Positions 39,651 through 41,705 of a DNA stretch of 41,705 nucleotides are shown piece by piece. The notes below the pieces were generated by a model. That model saw only the letters and a program-made list of their open reading frames with translations, was not told the DNA's origin and did not search any database. A program made the position numbers and the translations under genes. Origin of the DNA: JAHDCJ01 sp039028895. GTDB lineage: Bacteria; Bacteroidota; Bacteroidia; Chitinophagales; Saprospiraceae. The stretch lies in the NCBI GenBank assembly GCA_039028895.1, contig JBCCHF010000048.1, positions 1 to 41,705 on the forward strand, written 5' to 3'. Position 1 is the stretch's first letter. Every line of letters begins with the position of its first letter.

Positions 39651-40424
39651 ATGGTCCTGCATCAAAACCCATATCTTGACACCGAATTCCAGGTGCTGAA
39701 CTGCATTAGTAAAATCAGCACTGATGAAGAGTATTTTGTTTTTAAATCAGGGTTATTCCCCAATTATTATGATGGGAATAAATTCTGGTTTACAAAAAAG
39801 ACAGACCTCCCCGTAAAAGACCTTAGGTCCTTTTTCAAAGACGTTTTTCCTTCTGAAACTTATTCCCATGTCAGGTTTGTATTTGAAAAATCAAACTTGA
39901 GATCAATTGTTAAATCGAGAGCCTTAAAAGGAGAGTTCAAATCATTTGAACGGAATGTATTTATGTCAATTGACCATTGTCAGCCATTTACCCCAATATC
40001 TGGCTATCTTATTCGCGAACTAAGGGGAGAAAAAGATTGGGAAGAATTTTATTATCACCAAAAAGCCTGTCACCCTGATAATGACTGGTACCTAAAAGAA
40101 GGATTGGATATCCAAAAGATAATCACAGAGAAACTGGGCATTCAATGGTTTGGTGTTTTTGAAGAGAACAACCCGAAAATCCTGTCTTCACTAGGCATCT
40201 TCAAAAACGGTCATCTAGCAAGGCTTCAGGATGTAAAGACAAATCCTGGTTATTTCAGGAAGGGACTGGCAACATACCTTATGGTGTTCGTCATTCAATA
40301 CGCCTTAATGAGCCTTAAGGCCAAAGAACTGGTGCTTTGTGCCGATAAAGACTACCACGCTTTCAAATTTTATAAAAAACTGGGTTTTACACCCAAAGTA
40401 GAGATTATGGTATTCAGCGATTAA
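39651..40424 (+). CDS. GNAT family N-acetyltransferase
   Basis: The 257-residue protein has a GNAT domain in its C-terminal half: ARLQDVKTNPGYFRKGLATYLMVFVIQYAL (about 200-229, the acetyl-CoA-binding beta4-alpha3 with the RKGLAT pocket) and the closing LVLCADKDYHAFKFYKKLGFTPK. The first 110 residues, with NPYLDTEFQVLNCIS, look like a partner domain I cannot name. Substrate unknown; cytoplasmic. It is the last gene on the plus strand and runs into the convergent thiolase gene (5 nt between stops). Confidence 0.82.
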   Translation: MVLHQNPYLDTEFQVLNCISKISTDEEYFVFKSGLFPNYYDGNKFWFTKKTDLPVKDLRSFFKDVFPSETYSHVRFVFEKSNLRSIVKSRALKGEFKSFERNVFMSIDHCQPFTPISGYLIRELRGEKDWEEFYYHQKACHPDNDWYLKEGLDIQKIITEKLGIQWFGVFEENNPKILSSLGIFKNGHLARLQDVKTNPGYFRKGLATYLMVFVIQYALMSLKAKELVLCADKDYHAFKFYKKLGFTPKVEIMVFSD

Positions 40425-40429
40425 TCCTG

Positions 40430-41617
40430 CTATACAAGCTCAACAGCCATAGCAGAAGCACCGCCTCCCCCATTACAAATACCAGCAAGGCCTTTTTTCC
40501 CACCTGTATGTTTCAAAACTGAGAGCAAAGTGATGATGATTCGGGCTCCTGAACAACCAATAGGATGACCCATAGAGACCGCACCGCCAAACTGATTTAC
40601 CTTATTATGGTCGAGTTCGAGGGCATCGCTATTGGCAAGGGTAACCACAGAAAATGCTTCATTAATCTCATAAGCATCGAAATCACCGACAGACATTCCT
40701 GCTTTTTCTGCTGCAATTGGCATAGCCAAGGAAGGAGAAGTAGTAAACCAAACAGGTTCTTGAGCAGCATCTGCATAGCTCAGGATTTTGGCAATAGGCT
40801 TAAGTCCCAAAGCTTCCGCTTTTTCCTTACTCATCAATACAACTGCTGCTGCACCATCGTTAATTTTTGAGGCATTTGCTGCGGTGATGGTGCCTTCTTT
40901 GTCAAATGCAGGTCTCAATGCTGACAAGCCTTCAAGTGTCGTTACCCGCTTGTTAAACACTTCTTCATCCTGGTTCACAATAATTGGATCCTTTTTTCTT
41001 TGAGGAACCGATACTGGCACCAACTCATCATTGAAAAATCCCTTTTCATATGCCATCCTGGCTTTCTGATACGATTCAAAAGCGAAGGCATCCTGATCTT
41101 CCCTTGAATAATTTTTTTCTTTTGCACAGACTTCGCCACAATGCCCCATCATGCTGCCATCATATGGATCTTGTAAGCCATCACGAACGATTCCGTCAAT
41201 TATGGTTCCGTTACCATATCGAATGCCTGTTCTGCCTTTCGGCAAATAGTGAGGCGTCTGGCTCATGCTTTCCATACCTCCGGCAACCATAACATCCCGG
41301 TCGCCAAGAGCTATGGACTGGGCGGCAAACATAATAGACTTCATACCTGAAGAACAGACTTTATTGATAGTCGTGCATGGTACTGAATCTGGGATGCCTG
41401 CCGCGAGTGCGACTTGTTTTGCAGGGGCCTGACCCACGTTGGCGGTAAGCACATTTCCTAAAATGACTTCTTCCACTAAATTTGGTTCAATACCTGCCCG
41501 TTCAATGGCTGCTTTCACTGCTGTTTTGCCCAAAGTAATCACGGGCAATGAAGACAAGACTCCGCCAAGGTTACCAATTGGGGTTCTGGCCACCGACATT
41601 ATATACACTTCTTTCAT
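40430..41617 (-). CDS. Acetyl-CoA C-acyltransferase (thiolase)
   Basis: The 395-residue protein is a full-length thiolase: MKEVYIMSVARTPIG at the start, nucleophile C88 in NKVCSSGMKS, the GG-rich MVAGGMESMSQTPHYL, and the second Cys region GHPIGCSGARI near the end. The family makes or cleaves acetoacetyl-CoA or beta-ketoacyl-CoA; length and motifs fit acetyl-CoA acetyltransferase as well as the beta-oxidation type, so the substrate chain length is open. It is transcribed toward the GNAT gene. A -7-like box TAATTTTG lies about 48 nt upstream (41665-41672 on the minus strand). Confidence 0.93.
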   Translation of the reverse strand: MKEVYIMSVARTPIGNLGGVLSSLPVITLGKTAVKAAIERAGIEPNLVEEVILGNVLTANVGQAPAKQVALAAGIPDSVPCTTINKVCSSGMKSIMFAAQSIALGDRDVMVAGGMESMSQTPHYLPKGRTGIRYGNGTIIDGIVRDGLQDPYDGSMMGHCGEVCAKEKNYSREDQDAFAFESYQKARMAYEKGFFNDELVPVSVPQRKKDPIIVNQDEEVFNKRVTTLEGLSALRPAFDKEGTITAANASKINDGAAAVVLMSKEKAEALGLKPIAKILSYADAAQEPVWFTTSPSLAMPIAAEKAGMSVGDFDAYEINEAFSVVTLANSDALELDHNKVNQFGGAVSMGHPIGCSGARIIITLLSVLKHTGGKKGLAGICNGGGGASAMAVELV

Positions 41618-41664
41618 TAAATTTAAAATTTTATTTGGTTTTACAACGTTATTACCAAGCGATG

Positions 41665-41672
41665 CAAAATTA
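41665..41672 (-). promoter_or_regulatory. -7-like box upstream of the thiolase gene
   Basis: The minus strand reads TAATTTTG, a TAnnTTTG match, 47 nt upstream of the thiolase ATG. No TTG occurs at the usual -33 distance, so this is a partial promoter call. Confidence 0.35.
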
Positions 41673-41705
41673 AGTATTTTAATTTGATTATTTTTTAAAA
41701 ACCAC

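Noticed and set aside
1..41705. Mobile element, prophage, CRISPR or defence island
   Set aside because: No transposase, integrase, phage structural gene, cas gene, direct-repeat array or att-like tRNA end is visible; most genes are core or metabolic.

Overview
The window looks like chromosomal core and near-core DNA of a Bacteroidota member, most likely a marine or soil Cytophagales-type bacterium. Support comes from three secreted proteins with type IX secretion (T9SS) C-terminal sorting domains, a GldC gliding homolog, the DUF3822-rsmD-coaD gene order, the TolC-adaptor-RND order, and sites matching the Bacteroidota sigma factor consensus (TTG, about 19-20 nt, TAnnTTTG), best seen ahead of pruA at 30750-30779. 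Coding density is high, the DNA is AT-leaning, and several genes appear to start with TTG. I see no rRNA, tRNA, CRISPR array, IS element, prophage or integron, so this is not a classical mobile or defence island.

Layout. 1-392: no supportable gene. 393-1803 (-): a small secreted protein and a membrane-tethered LuxR-type regulator. 1946-5919 (+): two tandem polyphosphate kinases of the PPK2 family, a membrane-anchored peroxiredoxin-like protein and a GH13 enzyme, all nearly touching. 5916-6404 (-): an all-alpha NTP pyrophosphohydrolase. 6536-7174 (+): an outer-membrane-like protein. 7209-10513 (-): a flavin monooxygenase fused to a DUF2855 domain, preceded by a Crp/Fnr regulator. 10759-13144 (-): a BlaI repressor and BlaR1/M56 membrane protease pair with a clear two-dyad operator overlapping its promoter. 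13315-15289: a MORN-like lipoprotein (+), then an NRDE/TANGO2 protein and a DinB-like protein (-). 15476-22557 (+): GDPD lipoprotein, two tandem paralogous T9SS cargo proteins, YebC, gamma-glutamyltransferase, a small membrane protein, a SPOR-like protein and a PlsC-type acyltransferase. 22527-28106 (-): a complete tripartite RND efflux operon. 28270-30722 (+): a membrane-anchored protein, DUF3822, rsmD and coaD. 30800-32431 (+): pruA. 32494-39613 (+): a nearly gapless run of two unknown proteins, GldC, ROK kinase, aldo/keto reductase, sulfotransferase-like protein, class IV aminotransferase, Kelch T9SS protein and DUF1835 protein. 39651-40424 (+): a GNAT protein. 40430-41617 (-): thiolase.

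The most interesting items are the monooxygenase-DUF2855 fusion, the BlaI operator/promoter architecture with an unusual M56 partner, the ROK/AKR/sulfotransferase/aminotransferase run inside a GldC-containing operon, the tandem PPK2 operon, the tethered LuxR regulator with a secreted partner, and replaced motif residues in RsmD and the PlsC-type protein. I found no system that I can confidently call new. All family assignments come from reading motifs by eye; no database search was run.
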